Shown piece after piece: positions 24,157-31,442 of a stretch of DNA of 34,644 nt. This stretch comes from JAWLHA01 sp041690535. GTDB lineage: Bacteria; Pseudomonadota; Gammaproteobacteria; Thiohalomonadales; Thiohalomonadaceae. How positions within the stretch are numbered: the stretch's first letter is position 1; each line of letters opens with the position of its first letter. Made by a program: the position numbers and the translations under genes. Below the pieces are notes generated by a model, which had not been told where the DNA came from, did no database searches, and saw only the letters and a program-made list of their open reading frames with translations. The DNA lies in the NCBI GenBank assembly GCA_041690535.1, contig JAWLHA010000049.1:1-34644 (forward strand), read 5' to 3'.

Positions 24157-25128
24157 ATGGCAAAGCGACATCTCGAATCCGAGGCGCCACAATTCGAAGA
24201 TGCCGAGGACGGGTTCCTTGCAGCCGACGATGAGGAGAATTTCGAGGACGCCGAAGAGCTTGAAGGGGACGGGAATTTCACCCCTGGGGAGATCCCCGAG
24301 GGGCAGATGGATGCCACCCGCCTGTACCTGAGCGAGATCGGCTTCTCGCCACTGCTGACCGCGGAAGAAGAGGTCTTTTACGCGCGCAAGGCCCAGAAGG
24401 GGGATGAGAGCGCCCGCAAGCGCATGATCGAAAGCAACTTGCGCCTTGTGGTGAAGATCGCGCGCCGTTACCTCAATCGCGGCCTTGCCCTGCTGGACCT
24501 TATCGAAGAGGGTAATCTCGGCCTCATTCGCGCGGTGGAGAAGTTTGACCCCGAACGCGGGTTTCGCTTCTCCACCTACGCCACCTGGTGGATCCGCCAG
24601 ACCATCGAGCGGGCCATCATGAACCAGACCCGCACCATTCGCCTCCCCATCCATGTGGTCAAGGAAATCAACGTCTATCTGCGTGCCAGTCGCCAGCTGG
24701 CCCAGAACCTGGATCATGAACCCACCCCCGAAGAGATCGCCGAGGTGGTCGACAAGCCGGTGGAGGATGTCAAGCGCATGCTCGGCCTGAACGAGCGCGT
24801 CACCTCCGTGGATGTGCCGCTGGGTCGGGATGCGGACAAATCCTTGCTGGATGCCATTCCGGACGAGAACAACACCGATCCCTCCGACATCCTCCAGGAT
24901 GCGGACATGCGGGGGAACATCGACGTTTGGCTTGCCCAGCTCAGCGAGAAGCAGAGGGAGGTGCTGGAGCGTCGCTTTGGCCTCCACGGTCACGACGTCA
25001 GCACCCTGGAAGAGGTGGGCAACCAGATCGGTGTGACCCGCGAGCGGGTCAGACAGATCCAGATCGAGGCGCTCAAACGCCTGCGCGACATCATGGAGGG
25101 GCAGGGGTACTCGGGCGAGGCGTTGTAG
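24157..25128 (+). CDS. rpoS: RNA polymerase sigma factor RpoS
   Basis: 323 residues. The stationary-phase/general-stress sigma factor. An acidic N-terminus (about 8-40) precedes region 1.2 (MDATRLYLSEIGFSPLLTAEEE), then region 2 (IESNLRLVVKIARRYLNRGL, LLDLIEEGNLGLIRAVEKFD, FSTYATWWIRQTIERAI), region 3 (HVVKEINVYLRASRQL) and region 4 (LSEKQREVLERRFGL, helix-turn-helix STLEEVGNQIGVTRERVRQI). Its start has a strong ribosome-binding site, AAGGAAGG. The nlpD-rpoS adjacency and length separate it from rpoD and rpoH. Confidence 0.96.
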   Translation: MAKRHLESEAPQFEDAEDGFLAADDEENFEDAEELEGDGNFTPGEIPEGQMDATRLYLSEIGFSPLLTAEEEVFYARKAQKGDESARKRMIESNLRLVVKIARRYLNRGLALLDLIEEGNLGLIRAVEKFDPERGFRFSTYATWWIRQTIERAIMNQTRTIRLPIHVVKEINVYLRASRQLAQNLDHEPTPEEIAEVVDKPVEDVKRMLGLNERVTSVDVPLGRDADKSLLDAIPDENNTDPSDILQDADMRGNIDVWLAQLSEKQREVLERRFGLHGHDVSTLEEVGNQIGVTRERVRQIQIEALKRLRDIMEGQGYSGEAL

Positions 25129-25145
25129 CCGAATCACCCGCACCA

Positions 25146-25190
25146 ACGACGGCCGGCACGGGGGGCCCTGTGTCGGCCGTCGTGTGTTTT
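25146..25190 (+). terminator. Rho-independent terminator of the surE-rpoS operon
   Basis: ACGACGGCCGGCAC (25146-25159) pairs with GTGTCGGCCGTCGT (25170-25183): 14 bp with a G-T pair, a 10-base loop and then GTGTTTT. It starts 17 bases after the rpoS stop. Confidence 0.85.
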
Positions 25191-25222
25191 GGCGACTCCG
25201 TTTTGCGATCCGTGAGGCCCCA

Positions 25223-25439
25223 GAGCACCGAACAGATAAATTCGACGCGCCCAACATGTAGGGTGGATAAGCGCAGCGCATCCACCGTGCGGTGTCGAAT
25301 GGGTGGATGCGCTGCGCTTATCCCCTGCAATGGGTGGATGCGCTGCGCTTATCCACCCTACCTCGGTATCGTTGCCCCCGCCACCTGCGGCGCAACTTGG
25401 CTGCGACTGGCGATCTTTCGGTTTACCTGTTCGGTGCTC
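25223..25439 (+). repeat. REPIN-like composite element, family 1, copy 2, with a duplicated arm
   Basis: Outer ends GAGCACCGAACAG (25223-25235) and CTGTTCGGTGCTC (25427-25439). The left GTAG-footed arm is 25258-25286 and the full right arm 25333-25361. Between them lies an extra partial right arm, 25302-25323, which with its flank makes a direct repeat of about 26 bases at a 31-base period. The short flank is on the left and the long one on the right, opposite to copy 1 and the same as copy 3. Confidence 0.85.
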
Positions 25440-25562
25440 TCGGTGTGATCTCTCTATAGGTTGTTCACTCGGGGCATACCCGGAAGAATGGGGGGGCGAA
25501 CGCTCAGCTGAAATTGAAGCCCACGCTCACGTCAGATCAAGCCCCCGGAGACCACGGTTCAG

Positions 25563-25973
25563 CTAGATCATCAGGAGGGCGGCGACCACGTTCCGCCCCT
25601 CGGAGGCGAGAATGTTGTAGGTGCGGCAGGCCGCCCCCGTATCCATCACTTCGAAGCCGATTCTGCGGGCAATCAAGCGCTTCAGAAGTGCGTGAGGTGG
25701 AAAGCGGAGCGTTTGGCCGCTTCCGAAGACCACCAGTTCCGGCTCCAGCGTGGCGAGGACTTCGAAGTCCTCCTCCTTCAATGTGTCATAGCTCTGCGGT
25801 GCCCACTCCAGCATTCGGTTGGCGGAGATGACCGTACTTCGGGTGCGGATTTCCACCTGCCGTTCCACCTTGCCATCTGCCCCGGGCAGACCCGGTCCCG
25901 CGACGGTGATTTCCCCCGGGCCGTAGGCGTGGACGAAGTAGGCGCTCCCCTGACTGTCTTGATTGAATTTCAT
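25563..25973 (-). CDS. Mth938-like domain protein (DUF498)
   Basis: 136 residues from the ATG at 25973, chosen because AGAGGA stands 6 bases before it and because the upstream part of the frame is repeat DNA. MKFNQDSQGSAYFVHAYGPGEITV, LEWAPQSYDTLKEEDFEVL, ELVVFGSGQTLRFPP and VMDTGAACRTYNILASEGRNVVAALL fit the Mth938/NDUFAF3 (AAMDC) fold family, small cytoplasmic proteins of unknown bacterial function. Human NDUFAF3 assembles complex I; that role should not be transferred. The 5' end faces alaA divergently across a 674-bp gap. Confidence 0.85.
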   Translation of the reverse strand: MKFNQDSQGSAYFVHAYGPGEITVAGPGLPGADGKVERQVEIRTRSTVISANRMLEWAPQSYDTLKEEDFEVLATLEPELVVFGSGQTLRFPPHALLKRLIARRIGFEVMDTGAACRTYNILASEGRNVVAALLMI

Positions 25974-26068
25974 TGCATCCTCTTTGAGGCCGGATTCCGC
26001 CCTTCCACTTCCGCCCCGTTGGGGTGCCGGGCCGCTGCGGACAAGAACCGGAGAGGCACCCGCGCCAA

Positions 26069-26234
26069 CAGGGTGAACGCACACCCACGACACGGGGGTG
26101 CTATGAGCGATGTAAGTCCTTGAATGCAGGTGCGCTGCCAATACATCCGTGTATGCTCGATGGCCGCGTCCATGCGGCCGTCGACCTGCTTTCAAGGACT
26201 TACATCGCCTTGGGGTAAGTATGCGGTTATCCTG
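26069..26234 (-). repeat. Inverted-repeat element, family 2, copy B (complete)
   Basis: Outer ends CAGGGTGAACGCACAC (26069-26084) and the imperfect inverse ending GCGGTTATCCTG (to 26234). Inner arms GCGATGTAAGTCCTTG (from 26107) and CAAGGACTTACATCGC (to 26208) are perfect inverses that extend, with mismatches, to about 25 bases. The centre has the hairpin GGCCGC-GTCCAT-GCGGCC. It is colinear with copy A at 1-122 when reversed. 166 bp, no coding capacity, MITE-like. Confidence 0.8.
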
Positions 26235-26348
26235 CCAGCGCAAGGCGGAAATTGACAGGGCTTGTCGGCCTGAGTAATGTTTTCGCTTTTCGTGTCCGGT
26301 TGACCGGCCCCGGTCGCCTATTGTCCCGAATCAGACTGGAACCCGACC

Positions 26349-26606
26349 TTGCAATACGACTTCCCCAGGATCAAGTGCTTACGCCGCCATCTCTTCGCCC
26401 CCGTCAGCGAGCTGAACACGGAAGCGCGAGCGCGGGACGACGGGCTCGTCGCCTTCGGGAGGCCCAAACACGCCATGCCGCAGCAAATGGTAGACAAACT
26501 CGTGGAGGTGCGGCAACGGGACAGTATCCGGCCCGCGATCGCCCGTGTCGAATACCGCACCCGTGAGGCCGTCCGCGGCATCTCCCGCGGGGACCATCAC
26601 CGTTGA
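26349..26606 (+). pseudogene. Decayed N-terminal remnant of an AlaC-type aminotransferase
   Basis: 85 codons whose product starts with QYDFPRIKCLRRHLFAPVSE and continues through ELNTEARARDDGLVAFG, MPQQMVDKLVEVRQRD and REAVRGISRG. This resembles the N-terminus of AlaC-type transaminases as I remember it (a DFPRIKRLPPYVF-like start, then ELK.AARRRGEDI, a TP.HIV.KL block and an SRGIPRLR-like stretch). The MGNPD block after the FG position is missing, and the frame stops after about 85 of some 390 residues. It lies 41 bp before intact alaA, where other gammaproteobacteria keep an alaC ahead of hom-thrC. No alignment was run. Confidence 0.55.
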
Positions 26607-26647
26607 AAACACCCCGAAAGCCGCCATTGGATACTGAAGGTACCCCT

Positions 26648-27877
26648 ATGCGCCCTCCTGTAGTGAAATCAAACAAACTGGCAAACGTCTGCTACGACAT
26701 TCGTGGGCCGGTTCTCGAGCGGGCGCGGCAGATGGAAGAGGACGGCCATCGCATCATCAAGCTGAACATCGGCAACCTGGCGCCCTTCGGTTTCGAGGCC
26801 CCCGAGGAAATTCAGCAGGACGTGATCCGCAACCTGCCCGCCTCATCGGGTTACTCGGACTCCAAGGGGCTGTTCGCCGCGCGCAAGGCGATCATGCACT
26901 ACACCCAGGAGAAGGGGATCTCCGGGGTGGGGCTGGAGGATATCTATGTGGGCAACGGCGCCTCCGAGCTCATCGTCATGTCGATGCAGGCGTTGCTCAA
27001 CACCGGCGACGAGGTTCTGGTCCCGGCCCCCGACTATCCCCTGTGGACCGCTGCGGTGAGTCTGGGCGGAGGTACGGCACGCCATTATATCTGTGACGAG
27101 GGGGCCGGTTGGCTGCCTGATCTGGAGGACATCCGGGCGAAGATCACCCCCAACACCCGGGCCATCGTCATCATCAACCCGAACAACCCCACCGGCGCGC
27201 TCTACCCGGACGACCTGTTGCGCGACATCATCGAGATCGCGCGCCAGAACCATCTCATCATCTTCGCCGACGAGATCTACGACAAGATGGTCTTCGACGG
27301 CCTCACACACACCTCCATCGCCTCACTGGCGGACGATGTGCTGTTCGTGACCCTGAACGGTCTGTCGAAAAACTACCGGGCCTGCGGCTACCGGGCGGGC
27401 TGGATGGTGGTCTCCGGCGAGAAGCGGCACGCCGCCGACTATATCGAGGGGCTCAATATCCTCTCATCGATGCGGCTTTGCTCCAATGTCCCGGGGCAAT
27501 TCGCCATTCAGACCGCGTTGGGGGGATACCAGAGCATCAAGGATCTGGTGGCCCCAGGGGGGCGGCTGCGCAAGCAGCGGGATCTCGCCTGGGAGATGTT
27601 GACCGCCATGCCGGGCGTCAGTTGTGTCAAGCCCTCTGCCGCGCTGTACCTCTTCCCGCGGCTCGACCCGAAGATGTACCCCATCGTCAACGACCAGACC
27701 TTCGTTCTGGAGATGTTGCTGGAGGAGAAGGTACTGGTGGTGCAGGGGAGTGGCTTTAACTGGCCGCACACGGATCACTTCCGCGCCGTGTTCCTGCCCA
27801 ACAGTGATGACTTGAACGAGGCGATGGAGCGAATCGCCCGCTTCCTCAGCGGCTATCGCAAGCGATCTGTGGCATGA
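26648..27877 (+). CDS. alaA: Glutamate-pyruvate (alanine) aminotransferase, AlaA type
   Basis: 409 residues. A PLP fold-type I aminotransferase making alanine from pyruvate and glutamate. The ATG at 26648, with GAAGG ahead, is preferred to an upstream TTG. The N-terminus KSNKLANVCYDIRGPVLERA and LNIGNLAPFGFEAPEEI are specific to the AlaA (YfbQ) branch. GNGASELIVMSMQALL, VPAPDYPLWTAAVSLGGG, IINPNNPTGALYPDDLL, FADEIYDKM and the PLP lysine in LNGLSKNYRACGYRAGWMV follow, ending ARFLSGYRKR. hom follows after 42 bp. Confidence 0.94.
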   Translation: MRPPVVKSNKLANVCYDIRGPVLERARQMEEDGHRIIKLNIGNLAPFGFEAPEEIQQDVIRNLPASSGYSDSKGLFAARKAIMHYTQEKGISGVGLEDIYVGNGASELIVMSMQALLNTGDEVLVPAPDYPLWTAAVSLGGGTARHYICDEGAGWLPDLEDIRAKITPNTRAIVIINPNNPTGALYPDDLLRDIIEIARQNHLIIFADEIYDKMVFDGLTHTSIASLADDVLFVTLNGLSKNYRACGYRAGWMVVSGEKRHAADYIEGLNILSSMRLCSNVPGQFAIQTALGGYQSIKDLVAPGGRLRKQRDLAWEMLTAMPGVSCVKPSAALYLFPRLDPKMYPIVNDQTFVLEMLLEEKVLVVQGSGFNWPHTDHFRAVFLPNSDDLNEAMERIARFLSGYRKRSVA

Positions 27878-27919
27878 TCCCGCCGAGAAACAGATGAGCC
27901 AGGTAGAGAAAGGCAAACA

Positions 27920-29233
27920 ATGAAACCCGTGAAAGTAGGCTTGATAGGTCTCGGTACCGTGGGTTGCGGCACCGTCAACGTGCTGAAGCGCAACGCCGAG
28001 GTCATCGAACAGCGCCTTGGCCGGCCGGTGGAGGTCGTGCAAGCTGCGGCTCGGGACCTGTCGAAGGTCCGTATCTGCGATACGTTGGATATTCCCCTCA
28101 CCACCAATCCCGTCGAGGTGGTGGACAATCCCGAGGTGGATATCGTCGTCGAACTGATTGGCGGCGATGGGCTGGCCCGCGAGGTAGTGATGCGTGCCAT
28201 CGCCAACGGCAAGCACGTGGTCACCGCCAACAAGGCACTTATCGCCAAGCACGGGAACGAGATCTTCGGCGCCGCGCGCAAGAAAGGGGTCATGGTCGCC
28301 TTCGAAGCGGCGGTGGCCGGTGGGATCCCCATCATCAAGTCCTTGCGCGAGGGGCTGGCGGGCAACCGGATGGAGTGGCTGGCCGGGATCATCAACGGCA
28401 CCGGCAACTTCATTCTCACGGAGATGCGGGACAAGGGGCGCGACTTCGCCGACGTGCTGGCCGAAGCGCAGCGCCTGGGCTATGCGGAGGCCGACCCCAC
28501 CTTCGATGTGGAGGGGATCGATGCGGCCCACAAGCTGACCATCCTCGCCTCCATCGCCTTCGGCATTCCGCTCAACTTCGAGAAGGTCTACACGGAGGGG
28601 ATCACCCAGATCACCCGTGAAGACGTGGCCTACGCGGGTCAGCTCGGCTACCGGATCAAGCACCTGGGCATGGCGCGGCGCGACCTGAACGGTATTCAGC
28701 TGCGAGTCCACCCGACCCTCATCCCGGAGAAGCGGCTCATCGCCAATGTGGACGGGGTGATGAACGCGGTGGTGGTGAAGGGCGATGCGGTGGGCCCGAC
28801 CCTCTACTATGGTGCCGGCGCCGGCGCCGATCCCACCGCCTCGGCCGTGGTCGCCGACGTGATGGATGTGGTGCGGTCGATGTCCTGCGAACCGGGCGGC
28901 TGGGTACCGCATCTCGGCTTCCAGGGGGAGGCCCTGGACAGCAACGCCACGCTGCTGCCCATGGAGGAGGTGGAAACCGCGTACTATCTGCGCATGCAGG
29001 TGGTGGACCGCCCCGGGGTGTTGGCCGACTTGACGCGCATCTTCGCCGAGCTGGACATCAGCATCGAGGCGGTCATCCAGAAGGAGCCGCCCGCCGGCGA
29101 AAGTCTGGTTTATATCATCCTGCTGACCCGGACCGTTCAGGAAAAACGCATGAACCAGGCCATGGCGCAAATCCGCGAGCTGGACGCCCTCTTCGGCGAC
29201 GTGACTCGCATTCGCGTCGAGCATCTGGACTGA
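27920..29233 (+). CDS. hom: Homoserine dehydrogenase
   Basis: 437 residues. It reduces aspartate semialdehyde to homoserine for threonine and methionine synthesis. The Rossmann NAD(P) site is VGLIGLGTVGCGTVNVL (6-22). The middle has VVELIGGDGLAREVVMRAIANGKHVVTANKALIA, the catalytic-domain block AAVAGGIPIIKSLREGLAGN and GIINGTGNFILTEM. An ACT domain (about 350-437, YYLRMQVVDRPGVLADLTRIFAELDISIEAVIQKE) suggests threonine feedback. There is no aspartokinase domain, so this is the monofunctional type. thrC follows after a small hairpin. GAGAAAGG precedes the ATG. Confidence 0.97.
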   Translation: MKPVKVGLIGLGTVGCGTVNVLKRNAEVIEQRLGRPVEVVQAAARDLSKVRICDTLDIPLTTNPVEVVDNPEVDIVVELIGGDGLAREVVMRAIANGKHVVTANKALIAKHGNEIFGAARKKGVMVAFEAAVAGGIPIIKSLREGLAGNRMEWLAGIINGTGNFILTEMRDKGRDFADVLAEAQRLGYAEADPTFDVEGIDAAHKLTILASIAFGIPLNFEKVYTEGITQITREDVAYAGQLGYRIKHLGMARRDLNGIQLRVHPTLIPEKRLIANVDGVMNAVVVKGDAVGPTLYYGAGAGADPTASAVVADVMDVVRSMSCEPGGWVPHLGFQGEALDSNATLLPMEEVETAYYLRMQVVDRPGVLADLTRIFAELDISIEAVIQKEPPAGESLVYIILLTRTVQEKRMNQAMAQIRELDALFGDVTRIRVEHLD

Positions 29234-29243
29234 TACTGTCAGG

Positions 29244-29259
29244 CGGCGCCTTTGCGCCG
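29244..29259 (+). other. Small hairpin between hom and thrC
   Basis: CGGCGC-CTTT-GCGCCG makes a 6-bp stem in the 47-bp gap. No T-run follows and thrC starts 21 bases later, so it is more likely an intra-operon RNA structure than a terminator. Confidence 0.4.
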
Positions 29260-29280
29260 ACGAGCCAATCGAGGAAAACA

Positions 29281-30360
29281 ATGCCGTTCCGTACCCGCTA
29301 TACCGGCCTTATCGACCGTTACCGCGACCGCCTGCCGGTCCATGACGACACCCGTATCATCAGCCTGGGCGAGGGCAACACGCCCCTCATCCGCCTGAAC
29401 AACATCCCGCGGGCTCTCGGCAAGGACGTGGACATCTACGTCAAGTTCGAGGGGCTCAACCCCACCGGCTCGTTCAAGGACCGGGGCATGACCATGGCGG
29501 TGACCAAAGCGGTGGAAGAGGGCAGCCGGGCCATCATCTGCGCCTCCACCGGCAACACCTCCGCTGCGGCGGCCGCCTATGCCGCCCGGGCCGGAATCAC
29601 CGCCTTCGTGCTGATCCCGGACGGCAAGATCGCCATGGGCAAGCTGGCCCAGGCGATGATGCACGGCTCGGTGGTGATCCAGATCAAGGGCAATTTCGAT
29701 GATGGCATGCGACTGGTGAAAGAGGTGGCCACGGAGGCCCCGGTCACCATCGTCAACTCCATCAACCCCTACCGCCTGCAGGGGCAGAAGACGGCGGCCT
29801 TCGAGATCGTGGAGGAGCTGGGCACGGCCCCCGACTTCCACTGCATCCCGGTGGGCAATGCCGGCAATATCACCGCCCACTGGATGGGTTACAGTGAGTA
29901 TCACGAGCACGGCATCGTCAACAGCCTGCCCCGCATGGTGGGGTATCAGGCCGCCGGTGCGGCGCCCTTCATGCGCGGCGCCATGGTGGATAACCCCGAG
30001 ACCGTGGCGACCGCCATTCGCATCGGTCACCCCCAGAGCTGGGACAAGGCATGGGTGGTGCAGAAGGATTCCAATGGCTGGTTCGATGAGTGCAGCGATG
30101 AGGTGATCCTCGCCGCCCAGAAACTGCTGGCGGAGAGGGAGGGGGTGTTCTGCGAGCCCGCATCGGCGACCTCGCTGGCCGGGGCCATCCGTGACATCCA
30201 GTCCGGCAAGATCCCCGAGGGGAGCAAGGTGGTATGTACCCTCACGGGCCACGGCCTGAAGGACCCGGATACCGCCATCAAGCAGAGCACCTCGCCCCTG
30301 CTGACGGTGGAGGCCAACCTGGACGCCGTCAAACGGGCCATTCTCGACAACATGGCCTGA
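29281..30360 (+). CDS. thrC: Threonine synthase
   Basis: 359 residues. A PLP enzyme (fold type II) converting O-phosphohomoserine to threonine. It is the shorter class of ThrC, unlike the 428-residue E. coli form. SLGEGNTPLIRLNNIP and the PLP lysine K66 in LNPTGSFKDRGM are visible, then ICASTGNTSAAAAAYAARAG, GNFDDGMRLV, VNSINPYRLQGQKTAAFEI, the phosphate loop PVGNAGNITAHWMGY and CEPASATSLAG near the end. GAGG stands ahead of the ATG. It completes the hom-thrC pathway pair. thrA-type aspartokinase and thrB are not in the window. Confidence 0.97.
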   Translation: MPFRTRYTGLIDRYRDRLPVHDDTRIISLGEGNTPLIRLNNIPRALGKDVDIYVKFEGLNPTGSFKDRGMTMAVTKAVEEGSRAIICASTGNTSAAAAAYAARAGITAFVLIPDGKIAMGKLAQAMMHGSVVIQIKGNFDDGMRLVKEVATEAPVTIVNSINPYRLQGQKTAAFEIVEELGTAPDFHCIPVGNAGNITAHWMGYSEYHEHGIVNSLPRMVGYQAAGAAPFMRGAMVDNPETVATAIRIGHPQSWDKAWVVQKDSNGWFDECSDEVILAAQKLLAEREGVFCEPASATSLAGAIRDIQSGKIPEGSKVVCTLTGHGLKDPDTAIKQSTSPLLTVEANLDAVKRAILDNMA

Positions 30361-30367
30361 GTGCAGT

Positions 30368-30398
30368 GCCCGGCCCCCTCTGCAGACGGGGGCCGGGC
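30368..30398 (+). terminator. Perfect GC hairpin after thrC
   Basis: GCCCGGCCCCC (30368-30378) and GGGGGCCGGGC (30388-30398) form an 11-bp stem around TCTGCAGAC, only 7 bases past the thrC stop. There is no clear T-tract (CGCCGCCCTTCCC). It may be a partial terminator between the thr genes and the downstream genes. Confidence 0.55.
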
Positions 30399-30420
30399 GC
30401 CGCCCTTCCCAAATCTTCCG

Positions 30421-31428
30421 ATGAGATGCGACCGCGAACTGGCGCTGGTCATCCCGGGCCTGTTTGGCCTAGGGGCCGATGCGCAGGCACTGCCGCGCCT
30501 GCCGGCACTGGAGACCCTGCTTGCCCGGGCCGATCGTCACCCCAGCCCCGAGTCCCTCGAAGGCCTCCTCTTTTCTCTCTTCGGTGCAGAGCGGGCTGCC
30601 GGTGCCGATTGGCCGGTGGCGTCGGTGTGCCGCGTCGGCGAGGGGGCGGCGCCCGATGGGCGCTTCTGGTTTCGGGCCGACCCGGTGCACCTGAGCGCTG
30701 CGCGCGACAGGGTCTATCTGGCAGCGGTCGAACGCCTGGATCTGGCCGAAGCCGCCGCCCTTGCGGGGGAGGTGGCGGCGCTGTACCGGGACGATGGTTG
30801 GCAGATCGAGACGCCTCACCCTCTCCGCTGGTACCTGGGATTCGAGCGGCCCGCGGCGGTGACCACGACCCCCTTGGGGGCAGCCCTTGGGGGAGATCTC
30901 GAAAGCCACTGGCCCAAAGGCGAGGAGGCGTTGCGGTGGCGGGGGCTGCTTAACGAACTGCAGATGTTGCTGCACCAAAGCGGTGTCAACGCGGCGAGGG
31001 AGGCCCGGGGGGACGTCCCGGTCAACGGTCTGTGGCTCTGGGGGGGCGGCACCCTGCCCGAGCTGGATCGGGGGGCATGGTCTGCCGTGTTCAGCGATGA
31101 CTGTCTCGCCCTGGGGCTCGGCAGGCTCTCCGGCGCTGCGGTGGCGGGATTGCCGGTCGACTTCCAAAAGGTGCTCGCGTCCGAGACACCGAGATCCCTG
31201 GTGGTGGACACCCATCTTCTCGACGCGCGGGCAGCCGCGGACATTGAGCGTTTCGCAGCCCATCTGGCGGAACTGGAGCAGCGCTGGTTCAGCGCCCTGT
31301 TGCCTGCATTGCGCAGCGGTCGGCTCACCACACTGCATCTCTACCCGGGGCACGGTGCCCGGCTGACACTCACCCGCGCGCTGTCGAGGCGCTGGTGGCG
31401 GCGGCGCCGCTCTCTGGGCCGATACTGA
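30421..31428 (+). CDS. Conserved hypothetical, COG4255-like
   Basis: 335 residues from the ATG at 30421. The frame opens at a GTG at 30361, but that part covers the thrC terminator hairpin, so the later start is preferred. MRCDRELALVIPGLFGLGADA begins it; other conserved-looking parts are WYLGFERPAAVTTTPLGAALGGDLESHWP, LLNELQMLLHQSGVNAARE, PVNGLWLWGGGTLPEL and LYPGHGARLTLTRALSRRWWRR at the C-terminus. I recognise this as a gammaproteobacterial family often labelled phosphoglycerate-mutase regulatory protein, without experimental support that I know of. No catalytic or metal motifs of phosphatases are visible. It is cytoplasmic (no signal peptide) and regularly precedes recJ. Confidence 0.7.
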   Translation: MRCDRELALVIPGLFGLGADAQALPRLPALETLLARADRHPSPESLEGLLFSLFGAERAAGADWPVASVCRVGEGAAPDGRFWFRADPVHLSAARDRVYLAAVERLDLAEAAALAGEVAALYRDDGWQIETPHPLRWYLGFERPAAVTTTPLGAALGGDLESHWPKGEEALRWRGLLNELQMLLHQSGVNAAREARGDVPVNGLWLWGGGTLPELDRGAWSAVFSDDCLALGLGRLSGAAVAGLPVDFQKVLASETPRSLVVDTHLLDARAAADIERFAAHLAELEQRWFSALLPALRSGRLTTLHLYPGHGARLTLTRALSRRWWRRRRSLGRY

Positions 31429-31442
31429 GCGGGAGCGGGCCA

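Larger units (their letters stand above)
25129..25562. other. Gene-free gap rpoS to the Mth938-domain gene
   Basis: 434 bp between convergent genes. It holds the rpoS terminator (25146-25190) and repeat family 1 copy 2 (25223-25439). In the last 120 bp I see no gene, only a very short minus-strand fragment that resembles an outer-membrane protein C-terminus (see rejected items). Confidence 0.6.
25974..26647. other. Gap between the Mth938-domain gene and alaA
   Basis: 674 bp between divergent genes. It contains repeat family 2 copy B (26069-26234) and the putative alaC remnant (26349-26606), each listed separately. No promoter for alaA could be picked out with confidence; GAAGG about 8 bases before the alaA ATG is its ribosome-binding site. 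Confidence 0.6.

Noticed and set aside
25298..25361. Tandem repeat that could be taken for a CRISPR fragment
   Set aside because: The two units are copies of the REP arm with only a 5-base difference between them, no unique spacers and no cas genes.
25503..25536. Minus-strand fragment reading DVSVGFNFS then stop, like the C-terminus of an outer-membrane beta-barrel protein
   Set aside because: Only about 10 codons before an in-frame stop upstream; too short to call even as a pseudogene.
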